The position numbers and the translations under genes are program-made. From an uncultured Eubacteriales bacterium (lineage in GTDB: Bacteria; Bacillota; Clostridia; Oscillospirales; Acutalibacteraceae), in assembly GCA_902491475.1 (NCBI GenBank), contig CABUHY010000003.1:1-64000 (forward strand): DNA of 64,000 bases. The letters are read 5' to 3'. Positions 7,077 to 16,479 of this stretch are shown here, piece after piece. The notes under the pieces were generated by a model. It saw nothing but the letters and a program-made list of their open reading frames with translations. It was not told where the DNA came from and did no database searches. Each line of letters opens with the position of its first letter. Position 1 is the first letter of the stretch.

Positions 7077-8870
7077 TTACCCTAAATTGTGCTTGTCTGT
7101 TATTTCAACAGAGGGCTTTGAGTAGCCGCCGATATTGAAAACAACGATTTCGTTTTCTTCCTTTAAGAGCGTGCCGGGTATGTAAAGCGACTTTTGCGGA
7201 CCGACCTTCCAGAAGCGTCCGAGGTTGAAGCCGTTTACGAACACGCAGCCCCTGTTAAAGCCGTCAAGATGAACAAAGCAATCTGCTTTTGAACTCGTCT
7301 TGAATGTTCCTTTAAGGAATACGGGCTCATCTTTTTTGACATTTGAGCCGTATTTGAGCTTTTCAAGGTTGTCAAACGGGAGCGTCCATATATCGTAATT
7401 CATAAGGCGCTGAATACCGACATATATATCGGAAATGCCCTTGCGGTCAAGCATATTCTCGCCATAGTTTACCCTGCCCATTGTATCGACAAGTACGCCG
7501 ATTTTCCTCTCGCCCGAAAGAGCGGGCATAAGGAACGGTGCGCTCTCGCCTTTCTTTTTCTTGAAGAAAAGGTCTTTAAGAGTCGTCTTTTGTTCGAGAG
7601 TATAAAGCGTACGGTCAATGCTCGTTTTCTTTTCTCCGTCAAAATAGACCTCGGCGAAATCGTGAACATTTTTAATGTACATGGGTGTGGGATTGTACCT
7701 GCCCTTTAGTGTTGTCTCATAGTAAATAAGTCCGAAATTCTGACCGAAATACTCCATTCCCTCGGGTACGGGAGCGTGGTGCTTTTCGCCGATATTGTCA
7801 AGGTTTTCAAACAACGAAGCGGCTTCGGTAAGCTTAACTTCGCCGATGCTCTGAAGCTTCGGGCTTTCGGGAAGAGCCGTGAGCTCGATTCCCTGCTTTT
7901 CGCACAGAAGCTTTCTTACGGCGTGATATGCGGGGGTGTAATCTCCCCATTCGGTCAACAGAGCGCAGTAATCATAGCTTGTAACCGTGGGCTCATAGCC
8001 GTGGCCGGGGTTCTGGTTTGCGCCTGCATTGAAGCCGAAATTTGTTCCGCCGTGGAACATATACATATTAAAGCTTGCGCCGTTGTCGATAAATCCCTTT
8101 ATTTCATTTACGATTTCAAGCGAATTTCTTGTGTGGTGCGAGTCTCTCCAATGGTCGAACCAGCCGCACCAGAACTCGCCGCACATATTAGGTCCGTCGT
8201 TTTCAAAGTTTTTCATAACATTGAAAGCGGTTCTTGAACGGGAACCGAAGTTTAAGACCTTGAAAACATCGGGCAATGAGCCGCCCGAAATCATATTGTT
8301 GTCGTTTCCGTCCGAGGTAAAGAGCATACAGTCAATGCCGCAGTCCCTCGTGAGTTTTTCGACATAGCGGAGATACTCCTTGTCGTTGCCGTATGAGCCG
8401 TATTCGTTTTCGACCTGCATGGCGATAATGTTACCGCCGTTTGACTGAAGATGGGGCACAAGCCTCGGCAAAAGCTCCTTGTAGAAACGGTCTATGCATT
8501 TGAGATAATCGGGGTACATACAGCGAATCTGCATATTCTTGTCCTTGAGAAGCCATGCGGGCAGTCCGCCGAAATCCCACTCGGCACAGATATAGGGACC
8601 GGGACGAACTATTGCGTAAAGTCCGACCTTTTGTGCGATTTCAAGATATTTTTCGATGTCGAGTATTCCCGAAAAGTCGAATTCTCCGGGCTTCTTTTCG
8701 TGGAGATTCCAACAGACATAGGTTTCAACCGTGTTGAAGCCTGCCGCTTTGAGCTTCGTCAGTCTGTCCTCCCAATATTCGGGGACGGTGCGGAAGTAGT
8801 GCATAGCGCCCGAGTAAATGTCGAACGGCTTCGAGTCCATATAGAACTTTTTGTCTTTTATTTCAAGCAT
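7077..8870 (-). CDS. Glycoside hydrolase family 35 beta-galactosidase
   Basis: A 597-residue GH35 enzyme that removes terminal beta-linked galactose with retention. The catalytic barrel begins at once (SGAMHYFRTVPEYWEDRLTKLKAAG, then VETYVCWNLHE). The acid/base Glu lies in MQVENEYGSYG near residue 155, and the nucleophile Glu is probably in the MCGEFWCGWFDHW segment near residue 232. Beta-sandwich domains follow and end in a GFNLGRFWKVGPQKSLYIP block. No signal peptide is present, so the substrate must be imported. The kinase gene lies 3 bp upstream on the same strand, which implies one operon. Bacterial GH35 members often prefer beta-1,3 or beta-1,4 galactosides from mucin-type or plant glycans. 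Confidence 0.9.
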   Translation of the reverse strand: MLEIKDKKFYMDSKPFDIYSGAMHYFRTVPEYWEDRLTKLKAAGFNTVETYVCWNLHEKKPGEFDFSGILDIEKYLEIAQKVGLYAIVRPGPYICAEWDFGGLPAWLLKDKNMQIRCMYPDYLKCIDRFYKELLPRLVPHLQSNGGNIIAMQVENEYGSYGNDKEYLRYVEKLTRDCGIDCMLFTSDGNDNNMISGGSLPDVFKVLNFGSRSRTAFNVMKNFENDGPNMCGEFWCGWFDHWRDSHHTRNSLEIVNEIKGFIDNGASFNMYMFHGGTNFGFNAGANQNPGHGYEPTVTSYDYCALLTEWGDYTPAYHAVRKLLCEKQGIELTALPESPKLQSIGEVKLTEAASLFENLDNIGEKHHAPVPEGMEYFGQNFGLIYYETTLKGRYNPTPMYIKNVHDFAEVYFDGEKKTSIDRTLYTLEQKTTLKDLFFKKKKGESAPFLMPALSGERKIGVLVDTMGRVNYGENMLDRKGISDIYVGIQRLMNYDIWTLPFDNLEKLKYGSNVKKDEPVFLKGTFKTSSKADCFVHLDGFNRGCVFVNGFNLGRFWKVGPQKSLYIPGTLLKEENEIVVFNIGGYSKPSVEITDKHNLG

Positions 8871-8873
8871 ATT

Positions 8874-9989
8874 TTAATCCTCATTTATCGCTTTGCGGGT
8901 TATTTCCTGCATCTGTTCGTATTTCTTTTCAATGTCGGCAACAAGCTTGAACTGATCCCTGCAACGCACAAGGTTGTGCTCGGGATAGTCGGTTTTGAAG
9001 TAAACATCGCCGTCAAGATAATCGGCTAAAAATCTCATTCCGCATTCAAGCGTCATAAGCTTGGCGGAGAACGGGAGATAGAACATCTCTTTCTCCGTGA
9101 GGCTCTGCTTAGCCGTAGAGAGATAGCCTTTTGTGTATGCTTCGTACAGCTCAAGGCTTAAAGAAACCTTTGAGAGGTCCTTTTCATCCTCGCTTGCGGT
9201 GTTGGCGCCGAAACGGATGCTGTCGCCGAAATCGTAGAGCGAAAGACCGGGCATTACGGTGTCAAGGTCAATAATGCAGATGCCCTCGTTTGTGTCGTTG
9301 TCAAACAGAATGTTGTTGAGCTTGGTGTCGTTATGCGTAACACGAAGCGGCAATTCGTTCTTTTGAAGCTCCGCAAGCAGTACCTTTGTGTCAGCCTCCC
9401 TGTCGAGGACAAATTGAATTTCGTCCTTTGCGGTTGCGGCTCTGCCCGAGGCGTCCTTTTTTACCGACTCCAGAAAATCGTTGAACCTTGAATAGGTGTC
9501 GTGAAATTTCGGGATAGTCTCGAAAAGCCCGTCAATGGGATAGTCCGAAAGCAGGTTTTGAAAGTTGCCGAACGACTTGCCTGCGTTATAGAAAACATCC
9601 GCGGAGTCTATAATGTTGCAGGTATATGCGTTGTCGATATAATTATAGCATCTCCAGCAGTCGCCGTTTTTGTCCACAGCATAGTATTTGCCGTCCTTGG
9701 CAGGTAAAAATGTGAGCGTGCGGCGCTCGGCGCTTTCGTTGCTTTTGTGAAGCTTTTCCTTGATGTGCGAGGTAACGCCGACAATGTTTGACATAAGAGT
9801 GTCGGGGTTCTTGAAAACATAGGTGTTTATTTTCTGAAGAGTGTACTTTTCGGCACAGCCGTCCGGTTTTTCAAATTCAATAACATATGTAGAGTTGATG
9901 TGACCGTCGTTCTTAACCTTGTAGCCGACATATCTGCCGGCAAGATTAAAGGCGTCCGCCACAAACTCTGTATCAAAAGGAGTTTCCAT
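8874..9989 (-). CDS. APH-fold sugar kinase, N-acetylhexosamine 1-kinase-like
   Basis: A 371-residue kinase of the aminoglycoside-phosphotransferase fold. The catalytic loop THNDTKLNNILFD (Asp as base, Asn for metal) and the following IIDLDTVMPGLSLYDFGDSIR (Mg-binding Asp) resemble NahK of bifidobacteria, which phosphorylates GlcNAc or GalNAc at C1. It is the first gene of an operon with the GH35 galactosidase. A plausible pathway is release of galactose from an imported Gal-HexNAc followed by anomeric phosphorylation of the amino sugar. The substrate is inferred; homoserine- or choline-kinase-like alternatives cannot be excluded. Confidence 0.7.
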   Translation of the reverse strand: METPFDTEFVADAFNLAGRYVGYKVKNDGHINSTYVIEFEKPDGCAEKYTLQKINTYVFKNPDTLMSNIVGVTSHIKEKLHKSNESAERRTLTFLPAKDGKYYAVDKNGDCWRCYNYIDNAYTCNIIDSADVFYNAGKSFGNFQNLLSDYPIDGLFETIPKFHDTYSRFNDFLESVKKDASGRAATAKDEIQFVLDREADTKVLLAELQKNELPLRVTHNDTKLNNILFDNDTNEGICIIDLDTVMPGLSLYDFGDSIRFGANTASEDEKDLSKVSLSLELYEAYTKGYLSTAKQSLTEKEMFYLPFSAKLMTLECGMRFLADYLDGDVYFKTDYPEHNLVRCRDQFKLVADIEKKYEQMQEITRKAINED

Positions 9990-10115
9990 AAATATACCTT
10001 CCCCAATAATATAGTAACATTACAATTATATTATCTTTTTTATCGGAAGTCAACAAAGTATAAACAATGTGTCGGGCAGACCGTGGGCGATAAATATTTA
10101 TTAACAAATTAGTTG

Positions 10116-10189
10116 TTTACAAAGGCGGAGATTTACTGTAAAATATATGTGTAAATTTATGTAAACCGTACTGCGTTTTGCCGCATTAC
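10116..10189 (+). promoter_or_regulatory. pyrH operon promoter and leader hairpin
   Basis: TTTACA (10116-10121), 17 nt and TAAAAT (10139-10144) form a promoter. Twenty nt downstream, CCGTACTGCG and CCGCATTACGG (10164-10189) form a hairpin in the leader. Similar CCGT...ACGG hairpins follow promoters near 41604 and 52214. Confidence 0.55.
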
Positions 10190-10209
10190 GGAAATTCGGA
10201 GGAATTTTG

Positions 10210-10914
10210 ATGGAACCGGTTTATAAGAGAATACTGTTGAAATTGAGCGGCGAGGTTCTTGCGGGCGAGCAGGGACACGGCTTCGATTTCGACGTTATAA
10301 ATTCAGTCTGCGACTGGGTTAAAAAGTGCGCCGATACGGGCGTGCAGATAGGTCTTGTCGTCGGCGGCGGAAACTTCTGGAGAGGCCGTTCGAGCGGCAG
10401 TATGGACAGAACAAGAGCCGACCATATCGGTATGCTCGCAACGGTAATGAATTCGCTTGCGCTTGCCGATACGCTTGAACAAAAGGGCGTTCCGACCCGT
10501 GTTATGACGGCTATCGATATGCGCCGCATTGCAGAGCCGTTTGTAAGGGACGAGGCTGTAAGACATCTTGAAGAGGGCAAGGTTGTAATTTTCGGCTGCG
10601 GAACGGGCAGTCCGTTCTTCTCGACCGACACGACAGCCGCTTTGAGAGCTGCCGAGATAGGCGCGGATGTAATCCTTAAAGCGACGAATGTCGACGGCGT
10701 TTATGACAAGGACCCAAACAAGTATGCGGACGCAGTCAAGTACGACACGCTTTCCCATTCGGAGGTGCTCAACAAGGGCCTTGCCGTTATGGACAGCACG
10801 GCGGCTTCGCTTTGCAGGGACAACAACATTCCGATTCTTGTTTTCAACCTTGAGGACCCCGAGAATATTCTCAGGGCTGTAAGCGGCGAAAATGTCGGAA
10901 CTTTGGTAAAATAA
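10210..10914 (+). CDS. pyrH: Uridylate kinase
   Basis: A 234-residue UMP kinase that makes UDP from UMP, the committed step toward UTP and CTP. It is a hexameric amino-acid-kinase-fold enzyme with KRILLKLSGEVLAG at the N-terminus, GGGNFWRG for phosphate binding and ILKATNVDGVYDKDP near residue 160. ATG 10210 fits the GGAGG site at 10199-10203; the in-frame TTG 10207 is too close. It opens the classic pyrH-frr-uppS-cdsA-dxr-rseP-ispG-polC run. The usual upstream neighbours rpsB and tsf are not in front of it here. Confidence 0.96.
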   Translation: MEPVYKRILLKLSGEVLAGEQGHGFDFDVINSVCDWVKKCADTGVQIGLVVGGGNFWRGRSSGSMDRTRADHIGMLATVMNSLALADTLEQKGVPTRVMTAIDMRRIAEPFVRDEAVRHLEEGKVVIFGCGTGSPFFSTDTTAALRAAEIGADVILKATNVDGVYDKDPNKYADAVKYDTLSHSEVLNKGLAVMDSTAASLCRDNNIPILVFNLEDPENILRAVSGENVGTLVK

Positions 10915-10935
10915 TAATTTCAGGAGGGAACAATT

Positions 10936-11490
10936 ATGCAGGAAGTATTTGATTTTGCAACGGAAAAAATGGAAAAGTCTATCAAGGCTCTTCACAACGA
11001 ATTTGTATCAATGAGAGTGGGCAGGGCTTCGGCTGCCGTACTTGACAAAATAATGGTTGACTATTACGGCGTACCCACGCCGATTCAGCAGATGGCTGCG
11101 GTATCGGTTCAGGAGGGTACAAATCTTATCATTCAGCCGTGGGATATTTCAACGCTCAAACCTATTGAAAAGGCTATTCAGACCTCGGATTTGGGAATCA
11201 ATCCCACAAATGACGGCAGGGTTATCAGACTTGCTTTCCCGCCGCTTACCGAGGAGAAGAGAAAACTTCTCTGCAAGGATGTAAGCAAGTATGCCGAGGA
11301 GTGCAAGGTTGCTATCCGCTCAATCAGAAGAGACGCTATCGAAAAGCTCAAGAAGATGAAGAAGGACAGCACCATTACGGAGGATGACCTTCACAACGGC
11401 GAGGAGAAAATCCAGAAAATCACAGACAAGTTTGTCAAGGAAGCCGACGAGCTTGCTTCCAAAAAAGAAAAAGACATCATGGAAATATAA
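10936..11490 (+). CDS. frr: Ribosome recycling factor
   Basis: A 184-residue RRF, full family length (about 185). It splits post-termination ribosomes together with EF-G. The signature stretches SMRVGRASAAVLDKIMVDYYG and LNPIEKAIQ-like (LKPIEKAIQTSDLGINP), followed by RLAFPPLTEEKRK, are all present. GGAGGG precedes the ATG, 21 bp after pyrH. A GC-rich hairpin (CCCCTC/GAGGGG, about 11500-11515) follows the stop but lacks a T-run, so it is more likely an mRNA processing or attenuation feature than a terminator. Confidence 0.97.
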   Translation: MQEVFDFATEKMEKSIKALHNEFVSMRVGRASAAVLDKIMVDYYGVPTPIQQMAAVSVQEGTNLIIQPWDISTLKPIEKAIQTSDLGINPTNDGRVIRLAFPPLTEEKRKLLCKDVSKYAEECKVAIRSIRRDAIEKLKKMKKDSTITEDDLHNGEEKIQKITDKFVKEADELASKKEKDIMEI

Positions 11491-11555
11491 TCCGTCACAA
11501 GCCCCTCTTATGAGGGGTGTTGTGCGATTATCGGTTTTTATGAAAGGCAGTTGTT

Positions 11556-12290
11556 ATGGACTTAAATAATTTACCGACCTTTGAAGTGTTGCCGCAGCAT
11601 ATCGGCTTTATTATGGACGGCAACGGAAGATGGGCAAAGGAAAGAGGTATGCCCCGCTACAAGGGACATATCGAGGGAGCAAAAACTTTCAGAAAAATCG
11701 GCGAGTTTGCAGGCGACCTCGGAATTAAATATCTTACCTTTTATGCGTTTTCGACCGAGAACTGGAAACGCCCCAAGGAAGAGGTGTCCGCCATTATGGA
11801 CCTTTTCAGGGAGTATCTCAGGGAGCTTGACGAGCGCAAGGCGGAAAACGAGGAAAAGGGTATTCAGGTAAACTTTATCGGCGACAAGTCGGGACTTCCC
11901 AAGGATATACTTGCGATGATGAAATACAGCGAGAGGATAACCAAGGACAAGACAAAGGTTTACCTCAACATTGCGATAAACTACGGAGGACGCCAGGAAA
12001 TCGTTCATTCGGTAAGAGAGCTTGCAAAGCAGGTCAAAAAGGGTAAGCTTAAACCCGACGACATAACCGAGGATATGATTTCCGACAACCTTTATACGGC
12101 GGGTATGCCCGACCCCGACCTGATAATCCGTCCGAGCGGCGAGAAGAGGCTTTCAAACTTCCTGCTTTGGCAGTCGGCTTATGCGGAGTTCTGGTCGTCG
12201 AATGTGCTGTGGCCCGATTTTACCGAGGAGGACCTTGTTGAGGCTCTTCGCAATTTTGAAAAAAGAAACCGCAGGTTCGGCGGAATATAA
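11556..12290 (+). CDS. uppS: Isoprenyl (undecaprenyl) diphosphate synthase
   Basis: A 244-residue cis-prenyltransferase that extends farnesyl diphosphate to undecaprenyl diphosphate, the lipid carrier for cell wall synthesis. The catalytic Asp lies in GFIMDGNGRWAKERG near residue 26. The C-terminal diphosphate-binding RPSGEKRLSNFLLWQSAYAE is intact. Normally this motif reads GGE or SGE before (Q/K)R(I/L)SNF, so nothing is odd. It lies 65 bp after frr behind a GAAAGG site and 25 bp before cdsA. Confidence 0.96.
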   Translation: MDLNNLPTFEVLPQHIGFIMDGNGRWAKERGMPRYKGHIEGAKTFRKIGEFAGDLGIKYLTFYAFSTENWKRPKEEVSAIMDLFREYLRELDERKAENEEKGIQVNFIGDKSGLPKDILAMMKYSERITKDKTKVYLNIAINYGGRQEIVHSVRELAKQVKKGKLKPDDITEDMISDNLYTAGMPDPDLIIRPSGEKRLSNFLLWQSAYAEFWSSNVLWPDFTEEDLVEALRNFEKRNRRFGGI

Positions 12291-12315
12291 TATTTGTGTG
12301 GATTGAGGGATCTTT

Positions 12316-13179
12316 ATGCTTAAAAGAACGATAACCGGCGTTGTGGCGGCATTGTTCGCAGTGGGAGTGCTTGCGTTGAGAGATACGCCCGTGCTCTCGA
12401 TAGTTGTGGCGATATTTGCAGTTATCGCCGCAAGAGAAATAGAAAAAGTAATAGGAATCAAGAACAAGGCAATATACTATATAAGCCTTGTATTTTCGGG
12501 AATTATACCGTTGTTTTACGAGTACAGAAGCGAGCTTGCGTGCGCAGGGCTCAACATACCCGTTACGGCTGTTGTGGTTATTTACTGCGTTGTGCTGTTT
12601 ATGCTTATGCTCACGGACTTCGAGCATACAAAGTTTGAAGAGGTGGCTTCGGTAATTATCTCAACAACCTTTGTGCCGTGGAGCTTTTCGACTCTTATCT
12701 TCTTTAACGATATGAGCGAAACCTATCCCGACAAGTTCGATTTCCACTATGATTTGTTCTTTATACTGTTCGCTTTGTTTGCCGCTTGGCTTTCCGACTC
12801 CTTTGCGTACTTTACGGGAAGATTTTTCGGCAAGCACAAGATGTGCCCGAAAATAAGCCCGAAAAAGACGATAGAGGGTGCAATCGGCGGCGTTATCGGT
12901 GCCGTTATAAGCAATGTCGTGCTCTTTACCGTGTTTGACAGGTGCTTCTTTACGGTACATACGATAGGCTACGGCTGGGTAATCGGCGTTTCGGCGGTAC
13001 TTGCCGTTATCGGAATATGCGGAGACCTTACCGCTTCCGTTATCAAGAGGAATTTCGGAGTCAAGGATTTCGGCAATCTCTTCCCCGGTCACGGAGGAGT
13101 TATGGACAGATTTGATTCCGCTTTGTTTGTTCTTACAATGCTTTACGCATTTATCACTTTTTATGGAGTCGTATGCTGA
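12316..13179 (+). CDS. cdsA: Phosphatidate cytidylyltransferase
   Basis: A 287-residue integral membrane enzyme that makes CDP-diacylglycerol from phosphatidic acid and CTP. About seven or eight membrane helices are visible. The C-terminal CdsA signature is present as GDLTASVIKRNFGVKDFGNLFPGHGG followed by MDRFDS. The start follows a weak GAGGGATC site. Its stop (TGA 13177-13179) overlaps the dxr start, which indicates translational coupling. Confidence 0.95.
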   Translation: MLKRTITGVVAALFAVGVLALRDTPVLSIVVAIFAVIAAREIEKVIGIKNKAIYYISLVFSGIIPLFYEYRSELACAGLNIPVTAVVVIYCVVLFMLMLTDFEHTKFEEVASVIISTTFVPWSFSTLIFFNDMSETYPDKFDFHYDLFFILFALFAAWLSDSFAYFTGRFFGKHKMCPKISPKKTIEGAIGGVIGAVISNVVLFTVFDRCFFTVHTIGYGWVIGVSAVLAVIGICGDLTASVIKRNFGVKDFGNLFPGHGGVMDRFDSALFVLTMLYAFITFYGVVC

Positions 13180-14315
13180 TGACTGAAAATTTATCAATTT
13201 TAGGCTCAACGGGTTCAATAGGTAAACAAAGTCTTGACGTCTGCCGCAAATGCGGTTACGGCGTCAAGGCTTTAACTGCTTTTTCGAGCGTAGACGAAAT
13301 CGAAAAGCAAGCCCGTGAATTCAAACCGGAAACGGTTGCGCTTGTCGACGAAAATGCGGCGCGCGACCTTAAAATCAAGCTCGCCGATACCGACATAAAG
13401 GTGCTCGGCGGAATGGACGGCGTGTGCGAATGCGCACAGATTCCGAGTGCCGACACGGTGCTCAATTCCGTGGTAGGTATGGCAGGTCTCAAGCCCACGC
13501 TTGCGGCAATCCATGCAAGGAAAAAGATTGCGCTTGCCAACAAGGAAACGCTTGTTGCGGGCGGTCAGCTTGTAATGAGCGAGGCGCAAAAGTACGGTGC
13601 GGAAATTTTGCCTGTCGATTCGGAACATTCGGCAATATTTCAGTGCTTGCAGGGCAAACCTACTAATAAGGCGCTTAAAAAGATAATACTTACCGCGTCG
13701 GGCGGCCCGTTTTTCGGAAAAACCGCCGACGAATTGCGTGATGTAACGGTTGAGAGCGCGTTAAAGCATCCGAACTGGTCAATGGGCGCAAAAATAACAA
13801 TTGACTCCGCAACGATGATGAATAAGGGCTTGGAGCTTATTGAAGCGGTATGGCTTTTCTCCGTAAAACCCGACGATGTTGATATTGTCGTTCACAGGGA
13901 GAGCATTGTTCACTCGGCTGTCGAGTATGACGACAATTCTGTTATCGCTCAACTCGGACTTCCCGATATGAGGATCCCCATTCAGTATGCTCTGACATAT
14001 CCCGAGCGTTTTGAGTCGCCCGTAGGAGAGTTGAGCCTTGCGGATATCGGCAAACTCACATTTTATAAGCCCGATTATGAAACCTTCCGCTGCATAAATC
14101 TTTGCAGGCGTGCCATAAATATGGGCGGACTTTACCCTGCGGCGGTAAACTCCGCAAACGAGCAGGCAAACCTTATGTTCCGTCAGGGAAAAATCGGATT
14201 TCTCGACATTGCGGACAGGGTAGAAAAGGTGCTTGACAGAACTCCGCATTACAACGATTATACTTTCGGGGATATACTCGAAATTGACAAATTTGCAAGA
14301 GAAATAGGTGATTAA
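13179..14315 (+). CDS. dxr: 1-deoxy-D-xylulose 5-phosphate reductoisomerase
   Basis: A 378-residue second enzyme of the MEP isoprenoid pathway, converting DXP to MEP with NADPH. The N-terminal ILGSTGSIGKQSLDV binds NADPH, ANKETLVAGG is the conserved linker, and DSEHSAIFQCLQG carries active-site metal ligands. GGAG at 13165-13168 sits 10 nt from ATG 13179 but only 4 nt from the in-frame ATG 13173, so 13179 is chosen. The ATG overlaps the cdsA stop in TGATG. The 3' end overlaps rseP by 8 nt. Confidence 0.96.
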   Translation: MTENLSILGSTGSIGKQSLDVCRKCGYGVKALTAFSSVDEIEKQAREFKPETVALVDENAARDLKIKLADTDIKVLGGMDGVCECAQIPSADTVLNSVVGMAGLKPTLAAIHARKKIALANKETLVAGGQLVMSEAQKYGAEILPVDSEHSAIFQCLQGKPTNKALKKIILTASGGPFFGKTADELRDVTVESALKHPNWSMGAKITIDSATMMNKGLELIEAVWLFSVKPDDVDIVVHRESIVHSAVEYDDNSVIAQLGLPDMRIPIQYALTYPERFESPVGELSLADIGKLTFYKPDYETFRCINLCRRAINMGGLYPAAVNSANEQANLMFRQGKIGFLDIADRVEKVLDRTPHYNDYTFGDILEIDKFAREIGD

Positions 14316-15396
14316 AATATTACTTGATATTACGGCTTCGGGTGTTTGGTCAAAGGTGTGGACTGTTGCGGTTGCGCTGCTTTTCTTCGGCGTTATAATT
14401 ATGATTCACGAATTCGGACACTTTACCTGCGCTAAGCTCTTCAAGGTAAAGGTAAATGAATTCTCAATCGGTATGGGTCCCGCAATTTTCAAAAAGAAAA
14501 AGGGTGAGACCACCTATGCCCTGCGTTGCCTGCCGATAGGCGGCTATGTCAGCATGGAGGGCGAGGACGAAAACAGCACCGACGAGAGGGCGTTTAACAA
14601 CAAACCTCTTATACAGCGAATGCTCATTGTTGCCGCAGGCGCAATAATGAACCTTATACTCGGCGTAATTATTATGGCGATATTGCTTTCTACCACAAAG
14701 GGACTTATCGGTACAAATACAATCCACAGCTTTTATGACGGAGCCACAAGCGTGAATTACGGCTTGCAGGCGGGCGATAAAATAGTTAAAATCGACGGAC
14801 ACAGGGTGTTTTCCGAAAGGGATTTAAGCTTCCTTATGGGCAGAAGCCGTGACGGCGTTATCGATTTTACCGTTGAACGAAACGGCGAAAAGGTGGATTT
14901 GAACGGCGTTAAGTTCCAAACGGAGGAACAAAACGGCGTTACGCTGATAACCTACGATTTTATTATTGTCGGCGAAAAGCCCACCTTCAAAAATGTCATA
15001 ACGAACTCCTTTACGCAGTCGGCTTCCATTGCAAGGCTTGTATGGTTGAGCCTTTTTGACATTGTAACGGGAAGATACGGAGCCTCGGAGCTTGCGGGTC
15101 CCGTCGGAACGGTCGATATTATCGCCGATGTCACGGCGGCTGCGGCAACCGAGAAAAATCTTGACAACCTGCTGTTTATTATGGCTCTTATCACGATAAA
15201 CCTCGGCGTGGCAAACCTTTTGCCTTTGCCGGCACTTGACGGAGGCAGACTTTTCTTCCTCATAATCGAGGCGATAAGAAGAAAACCCGTAAACCCGAAA
15301 TATGAGGGCTATGTTCATGCGGCGGGTTTGGCGCTTCTGATGCTTTTGATGGTGTTTGTAACCTATAACGATATTGTAAGAATTATTCACTCTTAA
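14308..15396 (+). CDS. rseP: RIP-type site-2 zinc metalloprotease
   Basis: A 362-residue intramembrane protease (RseP/RasP family) that cleaves membrane-bound anti-sigma factors and signal peptide remnants. The zinc-binding IMIHEFGHF lies in the first membrane helix near residue 33. A PDZ domain follows in the middle (GLQAGDKIVKIDGHRV). The third catalytic element, LLPLPALDGGR, is in the last third. Translation starts at GTG 14308, overlapping the dxr stop by 8 nt. Its place between dxr and ispG is the standard arrangement. Confidence 0.95.
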   Translation: MIKILLDITASGVWSKVWTVAVALLFFGVIIMIHEFGHFTCAKLFKVKVNEFSIGMGPAIFKKKKGETTYALRCLPIGGYVSMEGEDENSTDERAFNNKPLIQRMLIVAAGAIMNLILGVIIMAILLSTTKGLIGTNTIHSFYDGATSVNYGLQAGDKIVKIDGHRVFSERDLSFLMGRSRDGVIDFTVERNGEKVDLNGVKFQTEEQNGVTLITYDFIIVGEKPTFKNVITNSFTQSASIARLVWLSLFDIVTGRYGASELAGPVGTVDIIADVTAAAATEKNLDNLLFIMALITINLGVANLLPLPALDGGRLFFLIIEAIRRKPVNPKYEGYVHAAGLALLMLLMVFVTYNDIVRIIHS

Positions 15397-15410
15397 AACG
15401 AGGTGCAGAT

Positions 15411-16460
15411 ATGGAACGCAGAATTACGAGAACTGTTAAGGCGGGAAATGTCAAAATCGGCTCGGACAATAAAATTACCGTTCAGTCGATGCTCAATGTT
15501 CCCGCTCACAATATAGACGGAAATGTCGCACAGGCTGTTGAGCTTGAAAAGGCAGGATGTGAAATAGTCCGCCTTACGGTGCCCGACCTTGAGGCGGTAA
15601 AAACACTTTATGCCGTAAAGAACGCTGTTAAAATACCCGTTGTTGCGGATATTCATTTTGACTATAAATGTGCGCTTGAAAGCGTTGCGGCAGGTGTTGA
15701 CAAGATAAGAATAAACCCCGGTAATATCGGCTCGGACGACAGGATAAAGGCTGTTGCCGACGCTTGCAGGCAGAAGAATATCCCGATAAGAATAGGCGTA
15801 AATTCCGGCTCGCTTGAAAAAGATTTGCTTAAAAAGTACGGTCATGTAACGCCAGAGGCTCTTTGCGAGAGCGCTCTGCGCCATGCCTCGCTGCTCGAAA
15901 AGTTTGACTTTAATGATATTGTGATTTCGATAAAATCCTCCGATGTGCCGACTATGGTTGCGGCTTACAGGCTCGTGGCAGAGCAGTGCGATTATCCGCT
16001 CCATCTCGGCGTTACCGAAGCGGGTACAAAGCATATGGGTATGCTCAAATCCGCTGCGGGAATAGGCTCGCTTTTGCTTGACGGTATCGGCGACACAATC
16101 AGGGTTTCGCTCACGGCTGACCCCGTTGCTGAGGTTTCTGCAGGCTTTGACATTCTTAAAGCGGTCGGTATTAAAAAGGACTGTCCGCAGATAGTTTCGT
16201 GCCCGACCTGCGGAAGAACGAAAATCGATTTGATTTCGCTTGCGGAAAAGGTCGAAAAAGAGCTCGCAAATGTTCATAAGCCGATAAAGGTTGCGGTTAT
16301 GGGCTGTGCGGTGAACGGACCGGGCGAGGCGAAAGAAGCGGACATAGGCGTTGCGGGCGGCGACGGCTACGGACTCATTTTCAAGCACGGAGAAATTCTT
16401 AAAAAAGTACCCGAGGATAAAATTGTTGAAGAGCTGTTAAAGGAAATAGATAATTTATAA
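15411..16460 (+). CDS. ispG: 4-hydroxy-3-methylbut-2-enyl diphosphate synthase
   Basis: A 349-residue iron-sulfur enzyme (GcpE) that converts MEcPP to HMBPP in the MEP pathway. The TIM-barrel part begins RTVKAGNVKIGSDNKITVQSM. The C-terminal cluster-binding residues are intact: two Cys in SCPTCGRTKIDL, one Cys in MGCAVNGPGEA, and the Glu of the same motif as fourth ligand. AGGTG precedes the ATG, 14 bp after rseP. It is the short bacterial form without the plant-like insert. Confidence 0.96.
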   Translation: MERRITRTVKAGNVKIGSDNKITVQSMLNVPAHNIDGNVAQAVELEKAGCEIVRLTVPDLEAVKTLYAVKNAVKIPVVADIHFDYKCALESVAAGVDKIRINPGNIGSDDRIKAVADACRQKNIPIRIGVNSGSLEKDLLKKYGHVTPEALCESALRHASLLEKFDFNDIVISIKSSDVPTMVAAYRLVAEQCDYPLHLGVTEAGTKHMGMLKSAAGIGSLLLDGIGDTIRVSLTADPVAEVSAGFDILKAVGIKKDCPQIVSCPTCGRTKIDLISLAEKVEKELANVHKPIKVAVMGCAVNGPGEAKEADIGVAGGDGYGLIFKHGEILKKVPEDKIVEELLKEIDNL

Positions 16461-16479
16461 CTAACAAGGATTTACATAT

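Noticed and set aside
11495..11520. Terminator between frr and uppS
   Set aside because: The CCCCTC/GAGGGG hairpin has no T-run, and the operon continues.
15393..16388. 331-codon minus-strand frame
   Set aside because: It is the complement of ispG, with Cys/Arg/Asn-rich composition typical of a shadow frame.
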